DNA from: an uncultured bacterium | GTDB taxonomy: Bacteria; Pseudomonadota; Gammaproteobacteria; Burkholderiales; Burkholderiaceae_E | Assembly: GCA_903907905.1 (NCBI GenBank) | Contig: CAIVPX010000052.1 | Coordinates: 62,001-126,000 of the forward strand | DNA: 64,000 nt | Reading direction: 5' to 3' | Part shown: in pieces, positions 26,759 through 36,068 of the stretch | How the letters are laid out: every line of letters begins with the position of its first letter | Numbering within the stretch: the stretch's first letter is position 1 | Position numbers and translations under genes: made by a program | The notes under the pieces: model-generated | The model's input: only the letters and a program-made list of their open reading frames with translations | Databases searched by the model: none | What the model was told of the DNA's origin: nothing

Positions 26759-28039
26759 ATGACCATTCTCATTTTCATCGGCAGCCTGCTTGGCGCCATG
26801 GCCATTGGCATGCCCATCGCTTACGCGCTGTTGGCGAGCGGCGTGGCCCTGATGTTTCACCTGAACGCCTTCGACCCTCAGGTGCTCTCGCTCAATTTCA
26901 TTCACGGGGCCGACAGCTTCCCGCTGCTGGCAGTGCCCTTCTTCATGCTGGCAGGCGAGATCATGAATGTGGGGGGGCTGTCGCAGCGCATCATCAATTT
27001 CGCGCTCGCGGCCGTGGGCCACGTGCGGGGCGGACTGGGGTACGTCACCATCCTCGCGGCCTGCATGCTGTCCGCCCTCTCGGGCTCGGCGGTCGCCGAT
27101 GCGGCAGCCCTCACCGCCCTCCTGCTGCCCATGATGGTCAAGGCCGGTCACTCGAAGGAGCGTTCGGCCGGTCTGATCGCGGCCTCGGGTGTCATCGGTC
27201 CTGTCATTCCACCCAGTATCGGTTTCGTCATTTTCGGCGTCGCCGCCAACGTGTCCATCACGAAGCTCTTCATTGCCGGCATCGTTCCGGGCCTGATGAT
27301 CGGTCTGGCACTGGCGATCACCTGGTGGTGGCTGGGCCGCAATGAGCAGCGCGAGATGCCGCCCCGCAAGTCGGCCCGGGAACTGCTGCAGGCCGCGCGC
27401 GAGTCGCTGTGGGCGCTGGCGTTGCCCGTGTTCATTCTGGTGGGCCTGCGTTTCGGCGTGTTCACGCCGACGGAGGCGGCAGTGGTCGCGGCTGTGTATG
27501 CGCTCTTTGTCTCGATGGTGATCTATCGTGAACTGAAGCCCGCCATGCTGCTGCCCGTCTTCACCTCCGCAGCCAAGACCACCTCGCTGGTGATGTTCCT
27601 GGTGGCAGCCGCCATGGTGTCCTCTTGGCTCATCACCATCGCCGACCTGCCCAACAAGGTGATTGATCTACTGCAGCCCTTCATGGGGAATCCCACGACG
27701 CTGCTCATCGCCATCATGGTGCTCGTGATGGTCGTCGGGACCGCCATGGACATGACCCCGACCATCCTCATTCTGACGCCCATCCTCATGCCGGTAATCA
27801 AAGCAGCGGGCATCGATCCGGTCTACTTCGGCGTTCTTTTCATCATCAACAACTCGATCGGCCTGGTCACGCCCCCGGTAGGCACCATCCTCAATGTGGT
27901 GGCGGGCGTGGGCAAAATGAAGATGGATGAAGTGACCCGGGGCGTATTGCCATTCATGATCGCCGAGTTCGCGGTGATGTTCATCATGGTGGCCTTCCCG
28001 CAGACAGTACTCGCCCCCCTCAAGTGGTTCTATCGCTAG
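26759..28039 (+). CDS. TRAP transporter large permease (DctM-type)
   Basis: 426 residues, highly hydrophobic with about a dozen membrane segments. Typical motifs are VPFFMLAGEIMN, LSALSGSAVADAAAL and GPVIPPSIGFVIFG, then a second-half repeat ending LVTPPVGTILNVV. It forms the sodium-driven channel with the DctQ protein just upstream. Its receptor is not in the same transcription unit. The DctP-type receptor at 33269 lacks its own permease and is the best candidate partner. Confidence 0.93.
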   Translation: MTILIFIGSLLGAMAIGMPIAYALLASGVALMFHLNAFDPQVLSLNFIHGADSFPLLAVPFFMLAGEIMNVGGLSQRIINFALAAVGHVRGGLGYVTILAACMLSALSGSAVADAAALTALLLPMMVKAGHSKERSAGLIAASGVIGPVIPPSIGFVIFGVAANVSITKLFIAGIVPGLMIGLALAITWWWLGRNEQREMPPRKSARELLQAARESLWALALPVFILVGLRFGVFTPTEAAVVAAVYALFVSMVIYRELKPAMLLPVFTSAAKTTSLVMFLVAAAMVSSWLITIADLPNKVIDLLQPFMGNPTTLLIAIMVLVMVVGTAMDMTPTILILTPILMPVIKAAGIDPVYFGVLFIINNSIGLVTPPVGTILNVVAGVGKMKMDEVTRGVLPFMIAEFAVMFIMVAFPQTVLAPLKWFYR

Positions 28040-28091
28040 GGAATTGCGCAATGCCGATAGAATGACGGCCGTTTGATCAGGAGACGTTCCC

Positions 28092-29204
28092 GTGAACTAC
28101 CCCCTTCCCGCCCGGCACGACCATGTCGGCAGTTTTCTTCGCCCCCAGTACCTGCTGGAGGCGCGCGATCGCAAGGCCAAAGGTGGCATCACCGCCGACG
28201 AACTGCGCAAGGTTGAGGACAAGGCCATCGCCGAGATCGTTGCCTTCCAGCAGAGTGTCGGTCTCAAGGCGATCACCGACGGCGAGTTCCGCCGGACCTG
28301 GTTTCACATCGACTTTCTCGAGCAACTAAGTGGGGTCGCCACCGACATTCCCGTGTCGCTCATCAATCCCGATGGCTCCAAGCAGTTTGCGCCTCCCGGC
28401 ATCCGCGTCGTCGACAAGGTCGTGCACACCCGCAACATTCAGGTGGCTGATTACGAGTTCCTCAAGACACAAGTTGCAGCAGGCTGCCGACCCAAGGTCA
28501 CCCTGCCATCGCCCACCATGCTGCACTTCCGGGGCGGCCGGGGCGGCATCAGCAAGGCGGCTTACCCCGAGCTAGACCCCTACTTCTACGATGATGTCGC
28601 CAAGGCCTACGGCGACGAACTGCACGCGCTTGCCGCCGCGGGCTGCGACTACGTGCAGATGGACGACACCAACCTCGCCTACCTCTGCGACGATAAGATG
28701 CGCGAGGCAGCGCGCAAGCGGGGCGACGACCCCAACGAGCTGCCCCACCGTTACGCCGATTTCATCAACAAAGTTGTCGCGTACAAGCCCCAGGGCATGG
28801 TGCTGGCCATGCACCTGTGCCGCGGCAACTTCAAGAGCACGCACTTCGCCGAGGGCAACTATGAGCCGGTGGCCGAAGCCCTGCTGTCGAAGATGAACCT
28901 CGACGCCTATTTTCTGGAGTACGACGATGACCGCAGCGGCGACTTCCGCCCGCTGCGCTTTCTGCCCAAGGGCAAGATCGTCGTGCTTGGCCTGGTCAGC
29001 TCCAAGTTCGGCGTGATGGAGAGCAAGGACGATCTGAAGCGCCGGATCGACGAGGCTGCGCGCTACGCGCCGCTGGACCAGCTCGCCCTATCGCCGCAAT
29101 GCGGCTTTTCCAGCACGGTTCACGGCAACGATATCGCTGTCGAGGCCCAGCGCAGCAAGCTCAGACTGGTGATTGAAACCGCTCAGGACGTCTGGGGCGA
29201 CTGA
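28092..29204 (+). CDS. Cobalamin-independent methionine synthase-like (MetE C-terminal domain) protein
   Basis: 370 residues, matching only the catalytic C-terminal barrel of MetE, which is about twice as long. Family marks: HVGSFLRP near the start, ITDGEFRRTWFH, CDYVQMDDTNLAY, and probable zinc ligands in AMHLCRGN and SPQCGFSST. It should transfer a methyl or similar group to a thiol using bound zinc. Its place between two TRAP permease sets suggests a substrate-specific methyltransferase or lyase for the imported compound rather than methionine synthesis. GTG start with AGGAGA ribosome site 8 bases upstream. Confidence 0.82.
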   Translation: MNYPLPARHDHVGSFLRPQYLLEARDRKAKGGITADELRKVEDKAIAEIVAFQQSVGLKAITDGEFRRTWFHIDFLEQLSGVATDIPVSLINPDGSKQFAPPGIRVVDKVVHTRNIQVADYEFLKTQVAAGCRPKVTLPSPTMLHFRGGRGGISKAAYPELDPYFYDDVAKAYGDELHALAAAGCDYVQMDDTNLAYLCDDKMREAARKRGDDPNELPHRYADFINKVVAYKPQGMVLAMHLCRGNFKSTHFAEGNYEPVAEALLSKMNLDAYFLEYDDDRSGDFRPLRFLPKGKIVVLGLVSSKFGVMESKDDLKRRIDEAARYAPLDQLALSPQCGFSSTVHGNDIAVEAQRSKLRLVIETAQDVWGD

Positions 29205-29243
29205 TTGCCGCCCCCGCGCCATGCAGCTCAAGAGGAGACTCAC

Positions 29244-30290
29244 GTGACTACACTCAAGACCCCCCTGAAGACCATCCTCGCGGCCGGTGTGCTGGCCGCC
29301 GCAGCCACCGCCGCCCATGCACAGGAAGTGGTGCTGAAGTTTCATCACATCTGGCCCACCGTGGCCATGGGGCACGCCCGCTTGGTCGCGCCTTGGTGCG
29401 ACACCATCGCCCGGGAATCAAATAACCGCATGCGTTGCCAGATCCTTCCCGCGATGACCGGCGGCGGCACGCCAGGACAACTGGTCGACCGCATCAAAGA
29501 CGGCGTGGACGACCTCACCATGACGCTGCCCGGATATACCCCTGGGCGCTTTCCGATCATGGAGGTGTTTGAACTGCCCTTCATGACCAACACCGCGGAG
29601 GTGGCCTCGGCGGCTGCCTGGGACTACCTGAACAAATACGCACTCAAGGAGTTTCCGGGCACGCGAATTCTCGCCACCTGGGTGCATGACGAAGGCTTCG
29701 TCAGCACCTCCAACAAGGCCATCAATCGCCTGGAAGACTTCAAGGGTCTCAAAATCCGCGCTGCCAGCCGTCAGTCCTCAAAGCTACTGGCGCGCCTGGG
29801 GGCCACCCCGGTGGGCATGCCGATTCCCGGCGTAGCGGACGCTATGACCAAGGGTACCCTGGACGGCTACCTTACCGCCTGGGAAATCATTCCTGCCTTC
29901 AAGCTACACGAGGTGAGCAAGTTCCACACGGAAGTCGAGCCCAGCCGCCCGTCGCTGTTTACCGCCGGGTTTGTCTTTGCGATGAACCAGGCGCGCTACG
30001 AGGGGCTGCCGGCCGATCTGAAGGCCATCATCGATCGCAACAGCGGCGCCGCGCTCTCCAGGCAGATCGGGCGTTATTGGGACGAGGCCACTGCGGTGGG
30101 GCGCAAGGCCGCGAAGGACCGCGGCAACACCTTCGTCCAGATCAACTTGGCCGAGACCGACCGCTGGATCGCTGCTTCAGCTCCCCTTTATGACGAATGG
30201 GTGGCCGATATGGACAAGAAGGGTCTGCCCGGCAAGCAAATGCTGCAGGATGCCCGTGACCTGATCAGCAAGTACGGGCGCGCCAAGTAA
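29244..30290 (+). CDS. TRAP transporter periplasmic receptor (DctP-type)
   Basis: 348 residues from a GTG at 29244 with a strong site (AAGAGGAGA) upstream. A Sec signal peptide ends TAAHAQ. The mature protein has HIWPTVAMGHARLVAPW, DDLTMTLPGYTPGRFPI, the ligand-gripping GLKIRAASRQ with its key Arg, and DGYLTAWE. It binds an organic acid in the periplasm for the DctQM proteins encoded next (30364 and 30846), with which it forms a full P-Q-M set. Confidence 0.92.
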   Translation: MTTLKTPLKTILAAGVLAAAATAAHAQEVVLKFHHIWPTVAMGHARLVAPWCDTIARESNNRMRCQILPAMTGGGTPGQLVDRIKDGVDDLTMTLPGYTPGRFPIMEVFELPFMTNTAEVASAAAWDYLNKYALKEFPGTRILATWVHDEGFVSTSNKAINRLEDFKGLKIRAASRQSSKLLARLGATPVGMPIPGVADAMTKGTLDGYLTAWEIIPAFKLHEVSKFHTEVEPSRPSLFTAGFVFAMNQARYEGLPADLKAIIDRNSGAALSRQIGRYWDEATAVGRKAAKDRGNTFVQINLAETDRWIAASAPLYDEWVADMDKKGLPGKQMLQDARDLISKYGRAK

Positions 30291-30363
30291 GCGCGTCCGC
30301 GCGCTGGCCGCGCTTCGGTTCCCGAAGCAATGGCCGGCGCTGGCCTGACGACCGAGTCGCCCC

Positions 30364-30849
30364 GTGCTCGCCCCACTCAGCCGTCTGTTCGGCATGTTAG
30401 GCGCCTCGGTCGCCCTGCTGGTCGGGGTCATGACCACCCTCAGCGTGCTACTCCGCGCGCTCTTCGCCATGCCGATTCCCGGCGATGTCGAGATGACCCA
30501 GCTGGGCATCGCGCTGGCGATCTCGCTCTGCCTGCCCATCTGTCAGTTGCAGCGCGCCAATATCATCGTCGACTTTTTTACCCAGCGCTGCAGCGGACCG
30601 GTACGTGACTGGCTGGACGGGCTGGGCTGCTGGGTGCTGGTGACAATGTACGGACTCCTGGCCTGGCGAACCGCCGTGGGCGCGGTGTCAGTGCGCGAAG
30701 CGGGCGAAACCACCATGATCATCTCGCTGCCGATGTGGTGGGCCTACGCCTCGCTGGCCCCCGGTCTTGCCCTGGCCGCCGTGATTGCGCTCCAGCAGGG
30801 CTGGCATTACTTCCGGTCAGCCGGCGCCTCCCGAGAGACCCAGCCGTGA
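30364..30849 (+). CDS. TRAP transporter small permease (DctQ-type)
   Basis: 161 residues from a GTG, four membrane helices (about 8-32, 45-62, 85-105, 122-148). The middle has the family pattern PGDVEMTQLGIALAISLCLP and ANIIVDFFT. Its stop overlaps the start of the large permease (GTGA), so the two are translationally coupled. It belongs with the receptor at 29244. Confidence 0.88.
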   Translation: MLAPLSRLFGMLGASVALLVGVMTTLSVLLRALFAMPIPGDVEMTQLGIALAISLCLPICQLQRANIIVDFFTQRCSGPVRDWLDGLGCWVLVTMYGLLAWRTAVGAVSVREAGETTMIISLPMWWAYASLAPGLALAAVIALQQGWHYFRSAGASRETQP

Positions 30850-32177
30850 GCCTGAGCGCCGCCCAGGTGGGGCTCACCATGTTCGCCGTGATGCTGCTGC
30901 TGATGGCCTCACGCGTTCCCATCGCCGCCGCCATGTTTCTGCCGGGTCTGGCGGGTTACTTCCTGATGACCGACGCCGCGTCCACGCTCAACCTCCTCAA
31001 GGGCAATGCGGTGGCGCGTCTCACGGTGTATGACCTCAGCGTCATCCCCCTTTTCCTGTTGATGGGGCAATTCGCCTCGCAGGGAGGCCTCAGCCGCGAT
31101 TTGTTCCGCGCAGCATCAGCCGCTATCGGGCATGTGCGCGGGGGACTTGCCATGGCTGCCATCCTGTCGGCGGGTGCCTTCGGCGCGGTCTGCGGCTCGT
31201 CCGTTGCCACCTCGGCCACCATCACGCAGGTGGCCTATCCGCAGATGCGAAGCCACGGCTACAGCGGGCGCCTGGCCACCGCCACGCTCGCAGCGGGCGG
31301 CACGCTGGGCATCCTCATCCCCCCTTCCGTACCGCTGGTGGTTTACGCCATTCTCACCGAGCAGAACATCGCCAAGTTGTTCGCCGCCGCCATGGTGCCC
31401 GGCATCATCGCGATGCTCGGCTACATCGTCGTGGTCGCGCTCTACGCGCGAGCCCGACCCGACCTGGCCCCACCCGCCGAACGCGGCAAACGCGACGAAC
31501 GAGCCCGGGCGTTGGTTGCCGTGTGGCCAATCGCCTTCGTGTTTCTGGTGGTGTTCGGCGGCATTTACACTGGGGCGTTCTCGCCCACTGAAGGGGCCGC
31601 GGTGGGTGCGATCATGACCTTTCTGGTGGGCCTCGCCCGTCGCGAACTCGACAGGCGGGCGCTGGCCGACTCACTGATTGCCACCGCCGAGACCACCGCC
31701 ATGGTGTTCATGATCTTTCTGGGCGCCGACATGATGAACGCCACGCTTGCGCTGACCGAAATGCCCAAGATGGTCGCACAGTGGGTGACGACCCTGCCCA
31801 TCCCCGACCTCAGTATCGTTCTCGCCGTGATGCTTCTCTATGTGCTGCTGGGGTGCGTCATGGATGAGCTATCCATGTTGCTGCTGACCATTCCGGTGAT
31901 TTTTCCGGCCGTCATGGGGCTTGAGCTCTGGGGACTCAAGTACGAGGCCAAGGCGCTCTGGTTCGGCATCCTGGTGCTCATGACGGTCGGCATAGGCCTG
32001 ATCGCGCCGCCCATCGGCCTCAACGTCTATGTGGTGAACAACCTCGCCAAAGACGTCCCGATGTCGGAAACCTACCGCGGCGTCATGCCCTTTCTCGCGT
32101 GGGACGCCGCGCGATGCATTCTGCTGCTGCTTTTTCCTGGCCTGTCACTCTGGCTCGTCACGGTTCTGTTTGCCTGA
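30846..32177 (+). CDS. TRAP transporter large permease (DctM-type)
   Basis: 443 residues from the GTG overlapping the upstream stop. Many hydrophobic segments; motifs VIPLFLLMGQFASQGGLSRD, GAVCGSSVATSATITQV, GILIPPSVPLVVYA and LIAPPIGLNVYVVNN are standard for DctM. It completes the P-Q-M set that starts at 29244. A hydroxyacid dehydrogenase follows after 6 bases and is probably co-transcribed, pointing to a hydroxy- or keto-acid as cargo. Confidence 0.93.
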   Translation: MSLSAAQVGLTMFAVMLLLMASRVPIAAAMFLPGLAGYFLMTDAASTLNLLKGNAVARLTVYDLSVIPLFLLMGQFASQGGLSRDLFRAASAAIGHVRGGLAMAAILSAGAFGAVCGSSVATSATITQVAYPQMRSHGYSGRLATATLAAGGTLGILIPPSVPLVVYAILTEQNIAKLFAAAMVPGIIAMLGYIVVVALYARARPDLAPPAERGKRDERARALVAVWPIAFVFLVVFGGIYTGAFSPTEGAAVGAIMTFLVGLARRELDRRALADSLIATAETTAMVFMIFLGADMMNATLALTEMPKMVAQWVTTLPIPDLSIVLAVMLLYVLLGCVMDELSMLLLTIPVIFPAVMGLELWGLKYEAKALWFGILVLMTVGIGLIAPPIGLNVYVVNNLAKDVPMSETYRGVMPFLAWDAARCILLLLFPGLSLWLVTVLFA

Positions 32178-32183
32178 GCGCGC

Positions 32184-33161
32184 ATGAAGGTCGTCTTTCA
32201 CGGCGCAAACGCCGCCTGCTTTCTGCCCGGATTCGCCGACCTGCTGTCGGCGCAGTGTCATGTCATTGCGCTCAGTGAAACGCTGGCCGGCCCAGGCGAG
32301 GTCGAGCACTATCAGACGGCCGACGTGGTCATTGGCATCCGACTCGACGCGAGCATGCCCCGGCCCACCCAGGCGCGCCTCTTTCACGCGCCGGCCGCCG
32401 GCACCGACGGCATCAACACCGCGCTGCTGGCCGACGCGACTGCGCTGTGCAATTGTTTCGGCCACGAGCACGCGATCGCCGAATATGTCCTGGGCGCGCT
32501 ACTGACACGCCATGTGCCGCTCGCCGCGGCCGATGCCGAGTTGCGACAGCAGCGCTGGCAGTGGTTTGCCGGTCGCCCGGGGGCCACCCGAACCGAGCTC
32601 GGATCGCAGACGATCGGCCTGCTGGGTTTCGGACACATCGGGAAGGCCCTTGCGCACCGAGCCCGTGCCTTTGGCATGCGCATTCATGCCTGCAACCGCA
32701 GCCCCGTGGACTCACCCCTGGTTGACCGGTTCTGGGCCCTTGGCGCACTCGAACCCTTCATGGGTTCGGCTGATGTCATCGTCGTAAGCTTGCCGCTGGT
32801 CCCGGCCACGCGAGGGCTGATCGGTGCGAGGGCGCTTGCCACCATGCGCCCCGATGCCCTGCTGATCAACGTCGGCCGAGGACCGGTCATCGACGAGCAG
32901 GCCTTGTTCGATGCCCTGTCGACGCGCCGCATCGGTGGGGCGGTGATCGACACCTGGTATCGCTACCCGACCGAGCGCGAGCCGGAATGCCGGCCCGCCA
33001 CCTGCGATTTCGAATCGCTCGACAACGTGCTGATGACGCCTCATATGTCGGGGTGGACCGAAGGGACCGTCCGGCGTCGACAGCAAACCATGGCGGACAA
33101 CATTGCCCGACTGCTCGCCCGCCAGCCCCTGCAGAACGTCGTCAGACCCGCGATCGCCTGA
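32184..33161 (+). CDS. D-2-hydroxyacid dehydrogenase (NAD-dependent, glyoxylate/hydroxypyruvate reductase type)
   Basis: 325 residues. Rossmann fold GLLGFGHIGKALA; catalytic Arg in NVGRGPVIDE, Glu in TWYRYPTERE and His in TPHMSGW form the expected R-E-H triad. It interconverts a 2-keto acid and a D-2-hydroxyacid in the cytoplasm. The domain after the triad Arg is a little unusual (IDTWYRYPTEREPECRP), so it is not one of the well-known subfamilies. It follows the TRAP PQM set at once, so it probably acts on the imported acid. Confidence 0.9.
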   Translation: MKVVFHGANAACFLPGFADLLSAQCHVIALSETLAGPGEVEHYQTADVVIGIRLDASMPRPTQARLFHAPAAGTDGINTALLADATALCNCFGHEHAIAEYVLGALLTRHVPLAAADAELRQQRWQWFAGRPGATRTELGSQTIGLLGFGHIGKALAHRARAFGMRIHACNRSPVDSPLVDRFWALGALEPFMGSADVIVVSLPLVPATRGLIGARALATMRPDALLINVGRGPVIDEQALFDALSTRRIGGAVIDTWYRYPTEREPECRPATCDFESLDNVLMTPHMSGWTEGTVRRRQQTMADNIARLLARQPLQNVVRPAIA

Positions 33162-33268
33162 CACCGCTCGGGCGCTGTCTGAATCACCCGCCTCCGAGGC
33201 TGCACCTTTCCGGTAAGATTGCCGGAGCGTTCTGTGCCCAACAAAAGACCCAAAACACGGAGACACCC

Positions 33269-34243
33269 ATGAAGATTTCCCGTTTGCTCGCTGCCTGCCT
33301 GATCGCAGCCTTTGGCTCGACCGCCTTCGCCGCCAAGTACAACCTGCGCATGGGTCATGCCGTCAACACCACCGACGGCCAGCACGCCGCGGCAGTCAAG
33401 CTCGCCGAGTTGGTCAAGCAGCGCACCGGCGGCGAGGTCGAAATCACGATCTATCCGTCCAATCAACTGGGTAACGACGCAGCCATGATCAACGGCACCC
33501 GCGGCGGCACCATCGACATCGTGTCCAGCGGCGCGTCCAACTTCAACGGCATGGTGCCCAACACGGCCGCCATGGAGCTTCCCTTCGTGTTTCGCAGCGC
33601 CCAGCATGCCTACGGTGTACTTGACGGCGACATCGGCACCGGCGTGCTCAACGAACTGGCACCCCACGGGCTCAAGGGCCTGGCGTATTGGGAAAACGGC
33701 TGGCGCGCTTTCACCAACAACAAGCGCCCCGTTCGCACGCCCAACGATCTCAAGGGCCTGAAGATCCGTTCCACACCGAACCCTTACCACATTCAAGCCT
33801 TCAAGCTGCTGGGCATGAACCCCTCGCCTATGCCCATCGCCGAGCTCTACGCAGCCCTTGAGAACGGTGCCTTCGATGCGCAGGAACACCCCATCAACGT
33901 CACGCTGTCGTCCAAGTTCTACGAAGTACAGAAGCACCTGACCGTCAGCAACCACGTGTACTCGCCGCTGGTGGTGGCAATGAACAAGGCCAAGTTCGAC
34001 AGCCTGCCCGCCAATTTTCAGAAGATCATCGTCGATGCCGCGCGTGAGGCCGCCACCTACCAGCGCGAGTTGAATGCACAAAATGCCAGCAAAGTTGTCG
34101 CCGACCTGAAGAAGGCCGGCATGCAGGTCATCGAAAACGTCGACATGGCGCCCTTCCAGAAGATCGTGTCGGCCGAAATCGCCAAGACCTTCGCCGAGAA
34201 GAACGGTCCGGGCCTGCTGAGGGCCATCGAGTCGGCAAAGTAA
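33269..34243 (+). CDS. TRAP transporter periplasmic receptor (DctP-type), no adjoining permease
   Basis: 324 residues. Sec signal ending STAFAA, then YNLRMGHAVNTTDGQHAAAV, LAYWENGWRAFTN, LKGLKIRSTPNP with the ligand Arg, and ALENGAFDAQEHP. This is closer to the sugar-acid/C4-dicarboxylate DctP branch than the receptor at 29244. No permease follows; an SDR starts 12 bases later and a Bug receptor after that. The DctQM pair at 26174-28039 lacks a receptor and may be its partner. An SDR of the gluconate dehydrogenase type next door would fit a sugar-acid ligand. Confidence 0.92.
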   Translation: MKISRLLAACLIAAFGSTAFAAKYNLRMGHAVNTTDGQHAAAVKLAELVKQRTGGEVEITIYPSNQLGNDAAMINGTRGGTIDIVSSGASNFNGMVPNTAAMELPFVFRSAQHAYGVLDGDIGTGVLNELAPHGLKGLAYWENGWRAFTNNKRPVRTPNDLKGLKIRSTPNPYHIQAFKLLGMNPSPMPIAELYAALENGAFDAQEHPINVTLSSKFYEVQKHLTVSNHVYSPLVVAMNKAKFDSLPANFQKIIVDAAREAATYQRELNAQNASKVVADLKKAGMQVIENVDMAPFQKIVSAEIAKTFAEKNGPGLLRAIESAK

Positions 34244-34255
34244 GGCGTTGGCGAG

Positions 34256-35029
34256 GTGAGCGCCACCGTTCTAGATGCCTTCAGCCTGCAGGGCCGTCGG
34301 GCCCTGGTCACGGGCTCATCCGGGGGCATCGGCCTGGGGCTGGCCCGGGCGCTGGGCCAGGCGGGTGCCCATGTCATCCTCAACGGGCGAGGCGCCGACA
34401 AGCTTGCCCACGCGCTTGAGGTGCTTCGCGCCGAGGGACTCAGCGTCTCGATCGAGTCCTTCGATGTCACCGACATGGCCGCCGTCAGCGCCGCCGTCGA
34501 TCGCATCGAAGCGCGTGGACCCCTTGATATTCTCGTCAACAACGCGGGCATCCAGATTCGCAATCCTCTCGAACAGTTCGTGGACGATGACTGGCGCAGG
34601 CTGATGAGCACCAATCTCGACAGCGCCTACTTCGTGGGCAAGGCCGTTGCGCTCAAGATGATCCCGCGCGGGCGCGGACACATCGTCAACATCTGTTCGG
34701 TTCAGAGCGAGCTCGGCCGGCCGGGTATCGCGCCCTATACTGCCAGCAAAGGCGCGCTTAAGATGCTCACCAAGGGCATGGCCATTGACTGGGGGCCCCA
34801 CGGCCTTAATGTCAACGGTCTGGGACCTGGCTACTTCAAGACTGAACTCACCAAAAAGCTGGTGGCCGATCCCCCCTTCAGCGCCTGGCTGGTCGGGCGT
34901 ACCCCCAGTCGCCGCTGGGGCGAGGTCGAAGACCTGGGGCCCGCCATCGTGTTTCTGGCCAGCGATGCGGCACGATTCGTGAACGGACATATCCTGTACG
35001 TAGACGGTGGCGTCACAGCAACCCTGTAG
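34256..35029 (+). CDS. Short-chain dehydrogenase/reductase, gluconate 5-dehydrogenase-like
   Basis: 257 residues from a GTG. Cofactor motif TGSSGGIGLGLA, NNAG at the strand-4 position, catalytic Ser in ICSVQSELGRPG and Tyr-x3-Lys in YTASK are complete. The whole sequence has the look of gluconate 5-dehydrogenases, including the GLNVNGLGPGYFKTEL stretch. It would oxidise or reduce a sugar acid or similar alcohol with NAD(P). It lies between a TRAP receptor and a Bug receptor, within 20 bases on either side, so it is surely part of the same transcript. Confidence 0.9.
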   Translation: MSATVLDAFSLQGRRALVTGSSGGIGLGLARALGQAGAHVILNGRGADKLAHALEVLRAEGLSVSIESFDVTDMAAVSAAVDRIEARGPLDILVNNAGIQIRNPLEQFVDDDWRRLMSTNLDSAYFVGKAVALKMIPRGRGHIVNICSVQSELGRPGIAPYTASKGALKMLTKGMAIDWGPHGLNVNGLGPGYFKTELTKKLVADPPFSAWLVGRTPSRRWGEVEDLGPAIVFLASDAARFVNGHILYVDGGVTATL

Positions 35030-35046
35030 GAACGGAGGCAGACACA

Positions 35047-36012
35047 ATGGGCACGATGAAGCGACTCCTTGCAGCACTGGCGAGCGCCGCCACCCTCCTC
35101 GCAGGGGCTCCACTGGAGCTCGCTGCGCAGGAGAAGGCTCCTATTCGCATGCTGATTCCCTCAGGACCGGGCTCCACCCTGGACATCATCGGGCGCCTGG
35201 TGGGCGAACGACTGTCGCAGCAATCGGGTCGACCGGTCATTGTCGACAACAAGGCGGGTGCAAGCGGCATCATCGCCTACGATATGGTCGCGAAGTCGCC
35301 GCCTGACGGGCTGACCATCACCGCGGTGCAGGCGGGCTTCGTGTCCAATCGGTTTCTGTTCAAGGCCACCAATTACGACGTCTTCAAAGATTTCGCGCCC
35401 ATTGCCATGGTGGCCCGCAGCCCCATGATCCTGGTCGCTCGGAGCGAGTTCCCCGCCAGCGATATCGCCAGCCTGCGCTCGCTGTCGAAGAGCCGCCCCG
35501 AGTCACTTACCTACGGGTCGCTCAATGGCGCCAACCAGATGAACGTCGAACTGGTGCGCAAGCTCCTCGATATCGAAATGCGCAACGTCCCGTATCGAGC
35601 GGCCGGCCAGGCGCTGACTGACATGCTGGCCGGCGCAATCGACACGCAGTTACTGGTCTACGGCACGGCGGCACCCCTGCTTCGAAGCGGCAAGCTCAAG
35701 GCTTTCGTAGTGCTCAGCAAGGATCGGCTCGGCGCGCTGCCCCAGGTGCCATCGGCCACCGACATTGGCCTCGGTGGTGAAGTCTTGAGTTGGGCTGGAT
35801 TTGTGGCCGCGGCCGGCACGCCCGAGCCCATCGCCTCGCAACTTCACGCCACGATCAATCAGGTGGCGCAGGAACCTGCCGTTCGCGAGCGCATGATCGA
35901 AATGGGGTTTGAGCCCTTCGTGATGGGCCGGCCCGACATCATCACCTATATGCAGCGCGAAACTCAAGTCTACGAGCGGGTTGCAAAAGAGCTCGGCATT
36001 CGCCCCGAGTAA
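35047..36012 (+). CDS. Bug-family (TctC-like) periplasmic solute receptor
   Basis: 321 residues with a clean Sec signal (LLAALASAATLLAGAPLELAA). Mature motifs are IRMLIPSGPGSTLDIIGRLV, DNKAGASGIIAY and NVPYRAAGQALTDMLAG. The usual PYKG is PYRA here, a sign of altered ligand contact. Last gene of the plus-strand island, 17 bases after the SDR. AACGGAGGC gives a good ribosome site. Confidence 0.92.
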   Translation: MGTMKRLLAALASAATLLAGAPLELAAQEKAPIRMLIPSGPGSTLDIIGRLVGERLSQQSGRPVIVDNKAGASGIIAYDMVAKSPPDGLTITAVQAGFVSNRFLFKATNYDVFKDFAPIAMVARSPMILVARSEFPASDIASLRSLSKSRPESLTYGSLNGANQMNVELVRKLLDIEMRNVPYRAAGQALTDMLAGAIDTQLLVYGTAAPLLRSGKLKAFVVLSKDRLGALPQVPSATDIGLGGEVLSWAGFVAAAGTPEPIASQLHATINQVAQEPAVRERMIEMGFEPFVMGRPDIITYMQRETQVYERVAKELGIRPE

Positions 36013-36032
36013 AGCCCAGGCTCGGTCCGCGA

Positions 36033-36068
36033 GGAGCGATCGAGCGCCTCAGGCGCCTCAGTCGCTCC
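36033..36068. terminator. Two-tier hairpin between converging genes
   Basis: Outer arms GGAGCGA (36033-36039) and TCGCTCC (36062-36068), inner arms GCGCC and GGCGC around TCA. It sits just after the Bug receptor stop and covers the stop codon of the converging nitroreductase, so it could stop transcription from both sides. No T tract is seen on either strand. Confidence 0.45.
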
